From an uncultured Roseobacter sp. (GTDB lineage: Bacteria > Pseudomonadota > Alphaproteobacteria > Rhodobacterales > Rhodobacteraceae): a stretch of 64,000 nucleotides of DNA. Each line of letters begins with the position of its first letter. The stretch's first letter is position 1. Below the pieces are notes generated by a model. The model had not been told where the DNA came from, made no database searches, and was given only the letters and a program-made list of their open reading frames with translations. The translations under genes and the position numbers were made by a program. This document shows positions 1 through 9,222 of this stretch, piece by piece. The stretch covers positions 434,001 through 498,000 of the forward strand of contig NZ_CANLYL010000001.1 of assembly GCF_947495275.1 (NCBI RefSeq). The letters run 5' to 3'.

Positions 1-146
1 ACGAAGACCACAAATCCCGCAAAAGCACCCTGCATGAAGCTCCAGCCGCCCAAGACCCATAGCATAATGGCTGCTACCGCGCCGGCCGCCAAAGCCACCA
101 GCCAGCTCCCCAGCGCCATGCTGATCATTCCCTGTTTGTTGTCCAT
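1..146 (-). CDS. Small membrane protein of the nuo operon, partial (window edge)
   Basis: Reading the minus strand from an ATG at 146 gives MDNKQGMISMALGSWLVALA and on to the window edge (about 48 residues seen). After a short polar N-terminus there is a hydrophobic stretch rich in Ala, Leu and Val, then a Gly/Trp segment, so at least one membrane span is likely. A purine-rich GGAAAGAGAG lies a few bases before the ATG. It follows nuoE by 70 bases in the same direction, where Rhodobacterales often carry small hypothetical genes between nuoE and nuoF. The function is unknown and the 3' end lies outside the window. Confidence 0.65.
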   Translation of the reverse strand, partial: MDNKQGMISMALGSWLVALAAGAVAAIMLWVLGGWSFMQGAFAGFVVF

Positions 147-216
147 CCCAGTCTCTCTTTCCGGTTTCTCGCGTCAGACGCTCAGTTTTTACCGTTTCTT
201 ACCGTTATTTGGAAAT

Positions 217-1272
217 TCAACTATCTTTCTCATCGGCCAGCGCCTTGGCCTGACCAATCCAGTCGTCGCGCTCGATCCGACCCTTGAACCGCAGCCGCGC
301 GTCAACCCAGGCGATATCTGCCTTTGTAAAGCTTGCAACCTGATCGAAATGCCAGATGCCAAGGCTGTTGAGCGTCTCCTCCAGCTTCGGCCCCACGCCG
401 CTGATCCGTTTGAGGTCATCCGCGCCGCCGTCCCGTGGCGCATCCGACAATTGCGCCGGCCGCGCATCTGCCGCAGCCGGTTCAGCCGCAGGTGTCTTCG
501 GTGCAGATTTTTTCGCGGCTGGCTTGGTCTTGGCTTTTGCAGGTTTCGCCGCTTTGTTTGCGGGTTTGCCTTGCCAAGGCATGACCAGCGGCACCTCGGT
601 CCCGTCGATCCGCTTGATGCTGTCGCCAATATCCACCGCTAGTTGTGCCGAAGCATTATATTGGGTCTTGCCGCTGTCATGTTCGGTCAGCGATGTCAGC
701 CCCTTGAGTGGCTCCGCCGCGTAGCGACCGTTCTGCGGGCCGGGCACAGGCACTTTGCCTGCCGCCATTTCATCAATGATCGCACCCATGCGGTCGGCGG
801 TCAGATCCTCGTAATAATCCTTGCCGATCTGCGCCATGGGTGCATTTGAACAGGCCCCGAGGCACTCCACTTCTTCCCATGAAAACTTGCCATCGGCGGA
901 AAGTGCATGCGGTTCCGGCGCGATTTTCTCCTTGCAGACTGCCACGAGGTCTTCGGCCCCGCAGATCATGCAGGAGGTGGTGCCGCAAACCTGAATATGG
1001 GCAACAGAACCAACAGGTTGCAACTGGAACATAAAGTAGAAAGTGGCCACTTCCAGCGCCCGGATATAGCTCAGCCCGAGCATGTCCGCCACATGTTCGA
1101 TCGCCGGTTTGCTCAACCAGCCCTCCTGCTCCTGCGCACGCCACAGGATCGGGATAATTGCAGAAGCCTGACGGCCCTCTGGGTATTTCGTGATCTGACC
1201 CTCAGCCCAAGCCTGATTGTCGGGCGTGAAGGCAAAGCTTTCGGGTTGTTCAGGGTGTAGTCGGCGGAGCAT
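217..1272 (-). CDS. nuoE: NADH-quinone oxidoreductase subunit E with C-terminal helix-hairpin-helix-like extension
   Basis: This is the thioredoxin-fold 24-kDa subunit of complex I, which holds the N1a [2Fe-2S] cluster in the peripheral NADH dehydrogenase arm. The four ligands are visible as C96-x4-C101 and C137-x3-C141. The family core ends near residue 170. The 351-residue protein then continues through a Lys/Ala/Pro-rich linker (about 230-275) into a compact module from residue 285 ([14 protein letters not shown]) that resembles a helix-hairpin-helix fold. Such long NuoE forms are usual in Rhodobacterales, whereas E. coli NuoE is about 166 residues. It is downstream of nuoD, separated by 79 bases that include a GC hairpin. 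Confidence 0.95.
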   Translation of the reverse strand: MLRRLHPEQPESFAFTPDNQAWAEGQITKYPEGRQASAIIPILWRAQEQEGWLSKPAIEHVADMLGLSYIRALEVATFYFMFQLQPVGSVAHIQVCGTTSCMICGAEDLVAVCKEKIAPEPHALSADGKFSWEEVECLGACSNAPMAQIGKDYYEDLTADRMGAIIDEMAAGKVPVPGPQNGRYAAEPLKGLTSLTEHDSGKTQYNASAQLAVDIGDSIKRIDGTEVPLVMPWQGKPANKAAKPAKAKTKPAAKKSAPKTPAAEPAAADARPAQLSDAPRDGGADDLKRISGVGPKLEETLNSLGIWHFDQVASFTKADIAWVDARLRFKGRIERDDWIGQAKALADEKDS

Positions 1273-1292
1273 TCAGTCGAACCTCAGAAATT

Positions 1293-1316
1293 GCGGGGGC
1301 ACGCGACGCCCCCTGC
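1293..1316 (-). promoter_or_regulatory. GC-rich hairpin between nuoD and nuoE
   Basis: GCGGGGGC (1293-1300) pairs with GCCCCCTGC (1308-1316) around a 7-base loop, with one bulged base. It sits in the 79-base nuoD-nuoE spacer. There is no T-run next to it on the minus strand, so it is more likely an RNA-processing or stability element than a terminator. The role is inferred. Confidence 0.4.
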
Positions 1317-1351
1317 GAAAATTATTGTCTGGACAAGTGCATGTGGGTCGC

Positions 1352-2575
1352 TCACCGGTCGATCTCTCCGAAGACCACATCCATGGTCCCGATGATCGCC
1401 GCGACGTCGGCCAGTTGGTGGCCGCGCGACATATGATCCATCGCCTGCAAATGCAGGAACCCAGGCGCGCGGATCTTGGCGCGGTAGGGTTTGTTGGTGC
1501 CGTCCGCCACGAGGTAGACGCCGAACTCGCCCTTGGGCGCTTCGACGGCGGCATAAACCTCGCCTTCGGGCACGTGGAACCCTTCGGTATAGAGCTTGAA
1601 GTGGTGGATCAGGCTTTCCATCGAGGTCTTCATGTCCGACCGGCTGGGCGGGGTGATCTTGCCGCGCGCCAGCACATCGCCCTGACCCTCGGGCGCGCGC
1701 AATTTGGCAATCGCCTGATGGATGATCGAGACCGACTGGCGCATCTCTTCCATGCGCACCAGATAGCGGTCGTAGCAATCGCCGTTTTTGCCCACGGGGA
1801 TCTGGAAATCGAACTCGTCATAGCATTCATAAGGCTGGGCGCGACGCAGATCCCAGGCAAGGCCCGACCCGCGCACCATCACGCCGGAAAACCCGTATTC
1901 GAGGATGTCCTCTTCGGTCACCACGCCAATATCGGCGTTGCGCTGTTTGAAAATGCGGTTCTCAGTCAGCAGCCCGTCGATATCGGCCATCACGCGGGGA
2001 AATTCTTTGGCCCAGGTCTCGATATCGTCAATCAGCGCATCGGGCAGGTCCTGATGCACGCCACCGGGGCGGAAATAGGCCGCGTGCAGACGCGCCCCGC
2101 AGGCGCGCTCGTAAAACACCATCAGCTTTTCGCGTTCCTCAAAGCCCCAGAGCGGCGGCGTCAGTGCGCCCACATCCATGGCCTGCGTGGTGATGTTCAG
2201 CAGGTGGTTCAGCACTCGGCCGATCTCGCAGAAAAGTACGCGGATGAGGCTGGCACGGCGCGGCACTTCGACGCCCGTCAGCTTTTCGATGGCCAAACAC
2301 CAGGCGTGCTCCTGATTCATCGGGGCCACATAGTCGAGCCGGTCGAAATAGGGCAGGTTTTGCAGATAGGTCCGGCTTTCCATCAGCTTTTCGGTGCCGC
2401 GATGCAGCAGGCCGATATGCGGATCGCAGCGCTCGACGATCTCGCCGTCAAGCTCCAACACCAGCCGCAGCACACCATGCGCCGCCGGGTGCTGTGGCCC
2501 GAAGTTGATGTTGAAGTTGCGGATCTTCTGCTCGCCCGTCAGAGCGTCTTCAAAGCCTTTGGAGCCATCCATCAT
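1352..2575 (-). CDS. nuoD: NADH-quinone oxidoreductase subunit D (49 kDa)
   Basis: This subunit of the complex I connecting module helps to form the ubiquinone-binding pocket with NuoB. It descends from [NiFe]-hydrogenase large subunits. Family hallmarks are visible: [18 protein letters not shown] near residue 23 with the quinone-site histidine, then [14 protein letters not shown], and a C-terminus ending in VVFGEIDR. The 407-residue length is normal for an uncoupled NuoD (in E. coli it is fused to NuoC). GGAG seven bases before the ATG at 2575 supports this start. It is preceded by two small ORFs that separate it from nuoC. Confidence 0.97.
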   Translation of the reverse strand: MMDGSKGFEDALTGEQKIRNFNINFGPQHPAAHGVLRLVLELDGEIVERCDPHIGLLHRGTEKLMESRTYLQNLPYFDRLDYVAPMNQEHAWCLAIEKLTGVEVPRRASLIRVLFCEIGRVLNHLLNITTQAMDVGALTPPLWGFEEREKLMVFYERACGARLHAAYFRPGGVHQDLPDALIDDIETWAKEFPRVMADIDGLLTENRIFKQRNADIGVVTEEDILEYGFSGVMVRGSGLAWDLRRAQPYECYDEFDFQIPVGKNGDCYDRYLVRMEEMRQSVSIIHQAIAKLRAPEGQGDVLARGKITPPSRSDMKTSMESLIHHFKLYTEGFHVPEGEVYAAVEAPKGEFGVYLVADGTNKPYRAKIRAPGFLHLQAMDHMSRGHQLADVAAIIGTMDVVFGEIDR

Positions 2576-2620
2576 TTCTGATCTCCAGTTTGTTCAGCAG
2601 CCAAATCTCTAAACATTTTT

Positions 2621-2782
2621 CTATACATATTCGACCGTCGCTGCACCGTTTTGCGACCGAAAACTGATTGGGTTTGGCGGAGGAGGTGTCCTTCGTACCT
2701 CGTCGCATTTTTTAAAAAACGGCATCAACGCCAGCCCCAATCCTGCCGCCGCAATCATTGTGTTGACCAGTTCAAACCACAT
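2621..2782 (-). CDS. Short hypothetical protein between nuoC and nuoD (second of two)
   Basis: This 53-residue ORF starts MWFELVNTMIAAAGLGLALM and ends with a polar, proline-containing tail (RRTPPPPNPIS). The N-terminus would form one membrane helix. Its ATG at 2782 overlaps the TGA of the preceding small ORF (TGATG), a usual sign of translational coupling. A longer version opening in this frame at 3025 would run antiparallel through no conserved sequence, so the short form is preferred. Extra ORFs inside nuo/nqo clusters are known from Paracoccus and Rhodobacter, but I do not recognise this family. Confidence 0.6.
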   Translation of the reverse strand: MWFELVNTMIAAAGLGLALMPFFKKCDEVRRTPPPPNPISFRSQNGAATVEYV

Positions 2783-2955
2783 CACAGCTTCTCCAGCTCT
2801 TGGAGCTTCAGGCCCATCCACCACAGCAGGGCGATAGTGCCCAATGGTACGAGGCAGACAGCGGCCCAGTATTTGTTGATACCAAAGAACGGCAGCAGCT
2901 TGACCATCGGAATGGCCGTCAGTGCCGAGAGGATCAGCCACCAGATGCCGCCCAT
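2782..2955 (-). CDS. Small membrane protein between nuoC and nuoD (first of two)
   Basis: This is a 57-residue ORF beginning [20 protein letters not shown]. Two hydrophobic segments (about 4-20 and 29-46) flank a short polar turn, so it is probably a two-span inner-membrane protein with a charged C-terminus. Its ATG overlaps the nuoC stop by one base (TAATG) and its own TGA overlaps the next ATG, so it sits in a tightly coupled chain nuoC - this gene - next ORF. Its position suggests an assembly or accessory role for complex I, which is inference only. Confidence 0.7.
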   Translation of the reverse strand: MGGIWWLILSALTAIPMVKLLPFFGINKYWAAVCLVPLGTIALLWWMGLKLQELEKL

Positions 2956-3560
2956 TACTTGGCCTCCGCCTTGTCGTCTCCCGGCAGGATGTATTCCGCC
3001 CCTTCCCAGGGGGACATGAAGTCAAACTGGCGGTATTCCTGCACCAGGCTCACCGGTTCATAGACCACGCGTTTCTGCGCCTCGTCATAACGCACTTCGG
3101 TATAGCCCGTGGTGGGGAAATCCTTGCGCAGCGGGTGGCCGCGAAAGCCGTAGTCGGTGAGGATGCGGCGCAGGTCCGGGTGGCCCGAAAACAGGATGCC
3201 GAACATGTCGAACACCTCGCGCTCGAACCAGTTGGCGCAGGGGTGTACCCCGATGACCGAGGGCACCATCTGGTCTTCGCGGATGCTGACGCGCAGGCGG
3301 ATGCGGTGGTTCTGATACATCGACAGCAGATGATAGACCACGTCGTAGCGTTTGGCGCGACCGGCGTAATCAACGGCCGTGATGTCCACGAGGGTCGAGA
3401 ACCGGCAGGTCATATCGGTTTTCAGAAACTCGACCAGCCCGGTGATATTCGAGGGCGTCACATCGAGGTTCAATTCCCCATTGGTGACATCCCACCCCAG
3501 CACGCAATCAGTGCGCTTGGCTTCGATGTAGGATCCCAGTTCGTTCAAGGCATCGGACAT
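2955..3560 (-). CDS. nuoC: NADH-quinone oxidoreductase subunit C (30 kDa)
   Basis: This peripheral-arm subunit of complex I contacts NuoD and NuoB and helps to assemble the quinone module. It is 201 residues, the usual size. The family signature is intact: [13 protein letters not shown] followed by [17 protein letters not shown], then YTEVRYDE near residue 155. GGGGAGG six bases upstream supports the ATG at 3560. The stop overlaps the start of a small membrane protein by one base. The spacer to nuoB contains a 28-base tandem duplication. Confidence 0.97.
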   Translation of the reverse strand: MSDALNELGSYIEAKRTDCVLGWDVTNGELNLDVTPSNITGLVEFLKTDMTCRFSTLVDITAVDYAGRAKRYDVVYHLLSMYQNHRIRLRVSIREDQMVPSVIGVHPCANWFEREVFDMFGILFSGHPDLRRILTDYGFRGHPLRKDFPTTGYTEVRYDEAQKRVVYEPVSLVQEYRQFDFMSPWEGAEYILPGDDKAEAK

Positions 3561-3576
3561 GATCGGCCTCCCCTAG

Positions 3577-4519
<943 letters not shown>

Positions 4520-4821
4520 GGCTTGGCTCCTTTTGTCTGCTCAGGCGTGCAACAGCTCACGCCGCCCGCCGCGAAGGGGGCTGCATTGGGTTTACGCGTG
4601 TGGCTTGGCAGGGTCAACAGATGCGGCCCCGGAAAACCCCGTCAACTGCATGGAAAATTTAGGGCGCAAATCATGCAAAACCGGCGCAACTTCGCCGGAT
4701 CACAAGGCTGGTAAAACAAGATTGATCCAATTCCGGCGCATCCGCGTAACCGATTGTACCTGCCACCAGAATAGGTTTCTGCCGACCACGGTGGCCATAA
4801 AATCAGGGAAAAGGACAGACC
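4520..4821. promoter_or_regulatory. Divergent control region between nuoA and the FAS1 lipoprotein gene
   Basis: These 302 bases separate two outward-facing genes and must hold both promoters. A perfect inverted repeat CCGGCG-CAACTT-CGCCGG lies at 4681-4698. Strong ribosome sites flank the region (AAAAGGAG for nuoA, AAAAGG for the FAS1 gene). ORFs crossing it read as noise. I could not assign promoter boxes with confidence. Confidence 0.5.
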
Positions 4822-5325
4822 ATGAATAGACGTTTCGCGCTCAAAGCCACAATCGCCGCCACAGCACTTGCGGCCCTCACTGCCTGCGCTCCGGCCGAAC
4901 AGGGAAGCGATATCGTGGATATTGCGGCCTCGAATGGCAATTTCAACACGCTCGTTGCCGCCGTGCAGGCCGCCGGGCTCGAAGAAACCCTGCGCAGCCC
5001 GGGGCCCTTCACGGTCTTCGCCCCGACAGATGCCGCTTTTGCGGCCCTTCCGGCAGGCACCGTCGACAGTCTGCTGCTGCCTGAGAACAAGGATCAGCTT
5101 GTCAGCATCCTGACATATCATGTGCTGCCAGGGTCGGTCGCCTCATCGGATGTGCTGGGTCAGGTGGTCAACGCTGAAACCGTGAACGGCAAAACCGTTC
5201 GCGTCGATGGCACCGGCAGCAAGCTTGGGCCCGCCGTGAAGGTCAACGATGCCAATGTCACCTCCGCAGACATTCTGGCGACAAACGGGATCATCCATGT
5301 GATCGACAAGGTTCTGCTGCCCTAA
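4822..5325 (+). CDS. Fasciclin (FAS1) domain lipoprotein
   Basis: This 167-residue secreted protein has a signal peptide [22 protein letters not shown] whose RR pair and L-T-A-C lipobox suggest a lipoprotein anchored after Cys22. The rest is one FAS1 domain: the H1-type motif [16 protein letters not shown] at about 54-70, YHVLPG near 102, and the terminal [16 protein letters not shown]1 domains mediate adhesion or surface protein contacts; bacterial single-domain versions are common and poorly characterised. AAAAGG lies upstream of the ATG, and a strong terminator follows 32 bases after the stop, so it is probably monocistronic. Confidence 0.9.
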   Translation: MNRRFALKATIAATALAALTACAPAEQGSDIVDIAASNGNFNTLVAAVQAAGLEETLRSPGPFTVFAPTDAAFAALPAGTVDSLLLPENKDQLVSILTYHVLPGSVASSDVLGQVVNAETVNGKTVRVDGTGSKLGPAVKVNDANVTSADILATNGIIHVIDKVLLP

Positions 5326-5357
5326 ACACCCCGACGGCAGCACTTGCTACCCTTTAC

Positions 5358-5387
5358 GCCCGTCAGAGCAATCTGGCGGGCTTTTTT
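5358..5387 (+). terminator. Intrinsic terminator after the FAS1 gene
   Basis: The ten-base arm GCCCGTCAGA pairs with TCTGGCGGGC (one G-T pair) around a GCAA tetraloop and is followed directly by six Ts. This is a textbook rho-independent terminator on the plus strand. Confidence 0.92.
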
Positions 5388-5502
5388 GTTGCGCTGGCTC
5401 CGGGGCGGCAATTCATTATCCTTGCGCAAAGACATCACGCAGGATCAAGCGCGGAGCGCCACATAGGTGCAGGATGGACCATGTGAACGAAAGGCGCGGA
5501 AC

Positions 5503-6327
5503 ATGGCATTGCTCGACAGGCTGGTCTGGCAGATCGAGGTCCACCTCGACGAGACCCCGTCGCTCGCGGTCTTGTCCGAGCGTTGCACGGTCAGCCAGCA
5601 CCACATGTGCCGTGTCTTCCGGCAGGTCACCGGACTCTCCATCATGTCCTACATCCGCGCACGGCGTCTGTCGCGGGCGGCGAGACGGATTGCATTGGAT
5701 GACATGGATATTCTCGCCGCGGCCCTTGAGGCCGGATACACCTCTCACGCTGCGTTCACCCGCGCCTTTGCGGCCTACTTCGGCTGCGCGCCCAGCATCG
5801 TCCGGCAGGCGCGGTCCCTGTCCACCCTCTCACTCATGGAGCCCCTTGAAATGAAAAAGGAAATGATCGTCGACATCGCCGAGCCGGAGATGCGCCACCG
5901 CGCGGAATTTCGGGTTGTCGGCTTGAGCAAGAGATGCAGTTTTGAGAGCATCGCCGAAATTCCCGGTCTCTGGCAAGCGTTCAACGCCCGTGAAGACGAG
6001 GTTGAAAATGCTGTGCCCGGTGCCGCTTACGGTGTGTGTTGTGACGCGGATGACAACGGCCAGTTTCGTTATCTGGCCGGAATGGAAGCCAGCGGGCGGA
6101 CACATGGCATGGATCACGTCGATATCCCGGCCCAACGCTATGCGGTTTTCACCCACCGCGGCCATGTGTCGGACCTGCCCAAGACCGTCTATACGATCTG
6201 GAACAAGGCTCTGCCTGATGCGGGGCTCTCCCCCGCAGCCGCACCTGATTTCGAGGTCTATGGCCACCGGTTCGATGTCGAAACCGGACGCGGCGATGTG
6301 GAAATCTGGATTCCCGTCACGGAGTGA
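5503..6327 (+). CDS. AraC-family regulator with GyrI-like effector-binding domain
   Basis: The N-terminal 105 residues form two helix-turn-helix motifs of AraC/XylS type (LAVLSERCTVSQHHMCRVFR, then ILAAALEAGYTSHAAFTRAF). The C-terminal half, about 125-275, matches the GyrI-like/Rob effector domain that binds hydrophobic small molecules, with the end motif GDVEIWIPV. The order (DNA-binding domain first, effector domain last) is that of Rob-like regulators of drug or stress responses. The ATG at 5503 fits the usual start of the HTH domain; an in-frame GTG at 5467 would add 12 residues. No target gene is obvious, and the downstream gene faces it. Confidence 0.88.
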   Translation: MALLDRLVWQIEVHLDETPSLAVLSERCTVSQHHMCRVFRQVTGLSIMSYIRARRLSRAARRIALDDMDILAAALEAGYTSHAAFTRAFAAYFGCAPSIVRQARSLSTLSLMEPLEMKKEMIVDIAEPEMRHRAEFRVVGLSKRCSFESIAEIPGLWQAFNAREDEVENAVPGAAYGVCCDADDNGQFRYLAGMEASGRTHGMDHVDIPAQRYAVFTHRGHVSDLPKTVYTIWNKALPDAGLSPAAAPDFEVYGHRFDVETGRGDVEIWIPVTE

Positions 6328-6359
6328 TCACCTCGCCCGCCGCTGCCTTGATCGCGGGG

Positions 6360-7145
6360 TCAGCCCTGTGACCACTCTGGTTTGCGTTTGTCAAAAAACG
6401 CGCCGATACCTTCGGCGGCCTCATCACTTTCCCATTGGGCGGCCAAGGCGGCGATGGTGTGATCCACAATCCCTTCGTCAATGCGCGGACCCAGATCGCG
6501 TGCCAGCTTCTTGGCAGCGGCCACCGCCCCCGGCGCGCAGGCGAGGTATGGCACAACCTCCCGCTCGACAGCCTGCGCCAGTTCTTCGGCTGCAACAGAC
6601 CGGGACAAAATGCCCAGGTCGACCGCTTCAACCGCGTCAAAAATCCGCGCGGACATGAAGACCCGGCGCGCGCGCCCCTCCCCCATACGGGCCAGAACAT
6701 AAGGGCCAATGGTGGCCGGTATCAGGCCCAGGCGTGTCTCGGTCAGCCCGAATTTCGCCGTCGCGACCCCGATGGTCACGTCGCAGATGCACGCCATGCC
6801 CACACCGCCGCCAAAGGCATTGCCCTGCACCCTGCCGATCAGCGGTTTGGGCAGGGCATTCAGCGCGCCCAACATGGTGGCCAGTTTACGCGCTTCGGCA
6901 CTTCTGGTGGTGGCATCCATCGCCATCTGCGCGCGCATCCAGCCCAGATCGCCACCTGCGCAAAAGGACTTGCCCGCCCCGGTCAGCACCACCACACGCA
7001 CCGCGCTGTTTGATGCCAGCATCGCGGCAGCCTCGGTCAGTTCCGACAGCATCTGCGCTGACATCGCATTGTGCTTGTCCGGGCGGTCCAGTGTCAGGGT
7101 CGCGACACCGCGCGTGTCCGTGGCGATTGTGATCGTTTCAAACAT
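6360..7145 (-). CDS. liuC: Enoyl-CoA hydratase/isomerase family protein, probable methylglutaconyl-CoA hydratase
   Basis: This is a 261-residue crotonase-fold enzyme. Visible family parts are LTLDRPDKHNAMS near residue 15-28, the oxyanion-hole region AGGDLGWMR, and GNAFGGGVGMACICDVTIG around 100-118. Within this leucine-degradation operon its likely reaction is hydration of 3-methylglutaconyl-CoA to HMG-CoA. Crotonases cannot be assigned from sequence alone, so the specificity is inferred from the neighbours. The ATG at 7145 begins the conserved N-terminus; a longer frame to 7220 only overlaps the upstream gene. It overlaps the preceding membrane-protein gene by eight bases. Confidence 0.85.
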   Translation of the reverse strand: MFETITIATDTRGVATLTLDRPDKHNAMSAQMLSELTEAAAMLASNSAVRVVVLTGAGKSFCAGGDLGWMRAQMAMDATTRSAEARKLATMLGALNALPKPLIGRVQGNAFGGGVGMACICDVTIGVATAKFGLTETRLGLIPATIGPYVLARMGEGRARRVFMSARIFDAVEAVDLGILSRSVAAEELAQAVEREVVPYLACAPGAVAAAKKLARDLGPRIDEGIVDHTIAALAAQWESDEAAEGIGAFFDKRKPEWSQG

Positions 7146-7653
7146 CCGCTTTCTCCAAACCCGGAATCGTGCGCCCTGCTCGAAGCCAGTCGTCATGCAC
7201 CCAGACCATCCGGTCGACAAACCAGATTTTGGGCAGGGCCGTCAGGATCATGCCAAAAACCGCGCCCTCCCACCACAGGAACCACAATCCCCAGATCATG
7301 ATCAGCGCGCCGGGCAGGCTCAGGGCACTCAGCACGACGGCAGCCCTGCGGTGATGGGCGTCAATTTCGCCACGATGGTTCAGGAACACACGTTCGCCCA
7401 GAACGCCCTTGCTCATCCAGTTGTCGAGCGTTCGGGGGGGCGGGAAGGCGCGCGGGTTCCACCAGATCCAGAAGATCGCAAGACCCACCGGGATCAGCGC
7501 CCAGACACCAAGCCAAACCCGGCTCCAGAGCGCTAGCACCAGCAACGGCAGGCAGGTGAGCATCCGCGTCCAGCCCGACCATGGGTTGGCGTGGCGCAGC
7601 CAGACATGGTCATCCATGGCCATCGCCTGTTCGGTACCTTTGAAGAAATCCAT
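7138..7653 (-). CDS. DUF6653-like integral membrane protein
   Basis: This 171-residue protein has hydrophobic segments at about 29-46, 48-65, 107-126 and 130-145 and a Trp-rich composition. Recognisable stretches are HANPWSGWTRML near 21 and NPRAFPPP near 66, which I associate with the DUF6653 family. No enzymatic motif is seen. It lies 14 bases after the HMG-CoA lyase gene and overlaps liuC, so it is co-transcribed with leucine-degradation genes. Its function is unknown. Confidence 0.75.
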   Translation of the reverse strand: MDFFKGTEQAMAMDDHVWLRHANPWSGWTRMLTCLPLLVLALWSRVWLGVWALIPVGLAIFWIWWNPRAFPPPRTLDNWMSKGVLGERVFLNHRGEIDAHHRRAAVVLSALSLPGALIMIWGLWFLWWEGAVFGMILTALPKIWFVDRMVWVHDDWLRAGRTIPGLEKADV

Positions 7654-7667
7654 CGCGGGCCTGCCCT

Positions 7668-8525
7668 TCAGCCTGTGCGCATGGCGCGTGCCATCTCTGC
7701 GGCCTCTTCGACCACGTCGATGTCGAGGCCGGTCTCGTAACCCAATGCGGCCAGATGACGGGCCACCGCCTCCGTGGCCACATTGCCTGCGGCCCCAGGG
7801 GCATAAGGACAGCCGCCCAATCCGCCCACAGCGGCGTCGAACACCCGCACGCCGAGGCTGAGCGAGGTGTCGATGTTCTCCATCGCGCGACCTTTGGTGT
7901 CATGGTAATGCCCCGCCAGCCGCCCGACCGGCACCACGTCACGCACCGCCAACAGCATCCGCGCAATACTGTCGGGCGTACCGGCACCGATGGTGTCGCC
8001 GAGGCTGATTTCATAGCACCCCATGGCAAAGAGCCGGTCCGCCACCGCCGCCACCGCAGCAGGCGCCACCGCCCCGTCATAAGGGCATTCCACCACGCAG
8101 GACACATAACCGCGCACCGGCAGGTCGATATGGCGCGCCTCTTCCAGAATGGGCGCGAACCGTTCGATGCTTTCGGCGATAGAGGCGTTGATATTGGCCT
8201 TGGAAAACCCTTCGGAGGCGGAGGCGAAGATCGCGATTTCATCGGCCCCTGCGGCCCGCGCGTCCTCAAACCCGCGCATGTTGGGGGTCAGGGCCGCATA
8301 GCGCAGGCCGGGTGTGCGGGTGATCCCGCCCAGCACCTCAGCAGAGCCCGCCATCTGCGGCACCCATTTGGGCGAGACAAAACTCGCCACTTCGATGCGG
8401 CCAAAGCCCGCGCGGCTGAGCTTGTCGACCAGCGCGATCTTTTCCGCCATCGGTATGTCCCGCGCCTCATTCTGTAGCCCGTCGCGGGGCCCCACTTCGA
8501 ATATCTCGCATGGTCCCAGACTCAT
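7668..8525 (-). CDS. liuE: Hydroxymethylglutaryl-CoA lyase
   Basis: It cleaves HMG-CoA to acetoacetate and acetyl-CoA, the last step of leucine breakdown. The TIM-barrel signature FEVGPRDGLQNE is at the N-terminus, the metal-ligand HYHDTKG motif is near residue 205, and the catalytic-cysteine loop GGLGGCPYAPGAAGN is near 235. At 285 residues it is of normal length. AGGGGGAGG six bases before the ATG at 8525 favours that start over an in-frame GTG at 8531. It belongs to the minus-strand operon with the methylcrotonyl-CoA carboxylase and isovaleryl-CoA dehydrogenase genes. Confidence 0.95.
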   Translation of the reverse strand: MSLGPCEIFEVGPRDGLQNEARDIPMAEKIALVDKLSRAGFGRIEVASFVSPKWVPQMAGSAEVLGGITRTPGLRYAALTPNMRGFEDARAAGADEIAIFASASEGFSKANINASIAESIERFAPILEEARHIDLPVRGYVSCVVECPYDGAVAPAAVAAVADRLFAMGCYEISLGDTIGAGTPDSIARMLLAVRDVVPVGRLAGHYHDTKGRAMENIDTSLSLGVRVFDAAVGGLGGCPYAPGAAGNVATEAVARHLAALGYETGLDIDVVEEAAEMARAMRTG

Positions 8526-8556
8526 GAACACCCTCCCCCTTTGATGTGCTTTGCGA

Positions 8557-9222
8557 TCACTCTAACGGCCAGGGCGCGTAAAAGTCCCGATCATAAATGC
8601 CGTCACCCTCCGGCAGGGCCGCGATGAAGCTCTTGCGCGCGGTGATCCGCGCATACCAGTCGGCGGTCGCGGGAAATTCCTCCAGCGTCGCGAAATGCCG
8701 CGCCATATAGACCGCCTGCCCCACGGAAATATCGGCGGCGGAAAACCCGGAGGTCAGCAGATGCTCGCGGGTCTGCGGCGCTGTGCTCAGCCGCGCCTCA
8801 AGGGCGGCGTAGCATTTTCTGACTCGCGCCGCTTCGAGCTTCATGACAATCGGACTGCGCATGTGATCTTCGTAAAGCGCCACATGCTGCTGGGTCAGGG
8901 CTGCGGTATGCTGGCTCAGGGTTTCGGCGAAATGCAGCCAGACCAGCCAGTCCATACGCTCGGGGCTGCCGGGCATCCGGCCCAGACCCTCCGGGCTGAA
9001 ACGCTCGCAAAGGTATTCGGTAATGGCCCCGGTCTCGAACATATGCGCGCCGTCGATCTCCAGCGCCGGCACCCGTCCCGCAGGCGAAAGACTGAGGAAG
9101 TCGGCGCGGCGCAACGTCCGGTCAAACGGGTAGCTGCGGACCTCAAACGGCACTTCCAGCTCATTGAGCAACCACAGGCTGCGCATGGAACGTGTCTGCG
9201 GGCAATGGTGCAGCGTGATCAC
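8557..9222 (-). CDS. Glutathione S-transferase family protein
   Basis: This 221-residue protein has a thioredoxin-like N-domain (CPQTRSMRSLWLLNELEVPF; VPALEIDG with the cis-Pro; ETGAITEYL for glutathione gamma-glutamyl binding) and an all-helical C-domain. The substrate is unknown. A GTG start at 9222 overlaps the TGA of the carboxylase alpha gene (GTGA), so it is translationally coupled to leucine catabolism. The association may reflect detoxification of reactive enoyl-CoA species, which is inference. Confidence 0.9.
   Translation of the reverse strand: MITLHHCPQTRSMRSLWLLNELEVPFEVRSYPFDRTLRRADFLSLSPAGRVPALEIDGAHMFETGAITEYLCERFSPEGLGRMPGSPERMDWLVWLHFAETLSQHTAALTQQHVALYEDHMRSPIVMKLEAARVRKCYAALEARLSTAPQTREHLLTSGFSAADISVGQAVYMARHFATLEEFPATADWYARITARKSFIAALPEGDGIYDRDFYAPWPLE

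Noticed and set aside
2621-3025. Longer 134-residue reading of the second small ORF between nuoC and nuoD
   Set aside because: The added N-terminus lies antisense-free but inside the nuoC coding region in another frame and has shadow-like composition; the 53-residue form has the TGATG coupling.
4642-5121. 159-residue minus-strand ORF over the FAS1 gene
   Set aside because: It is antisense to a clear signal-peptide lipoprotein and has no family features.
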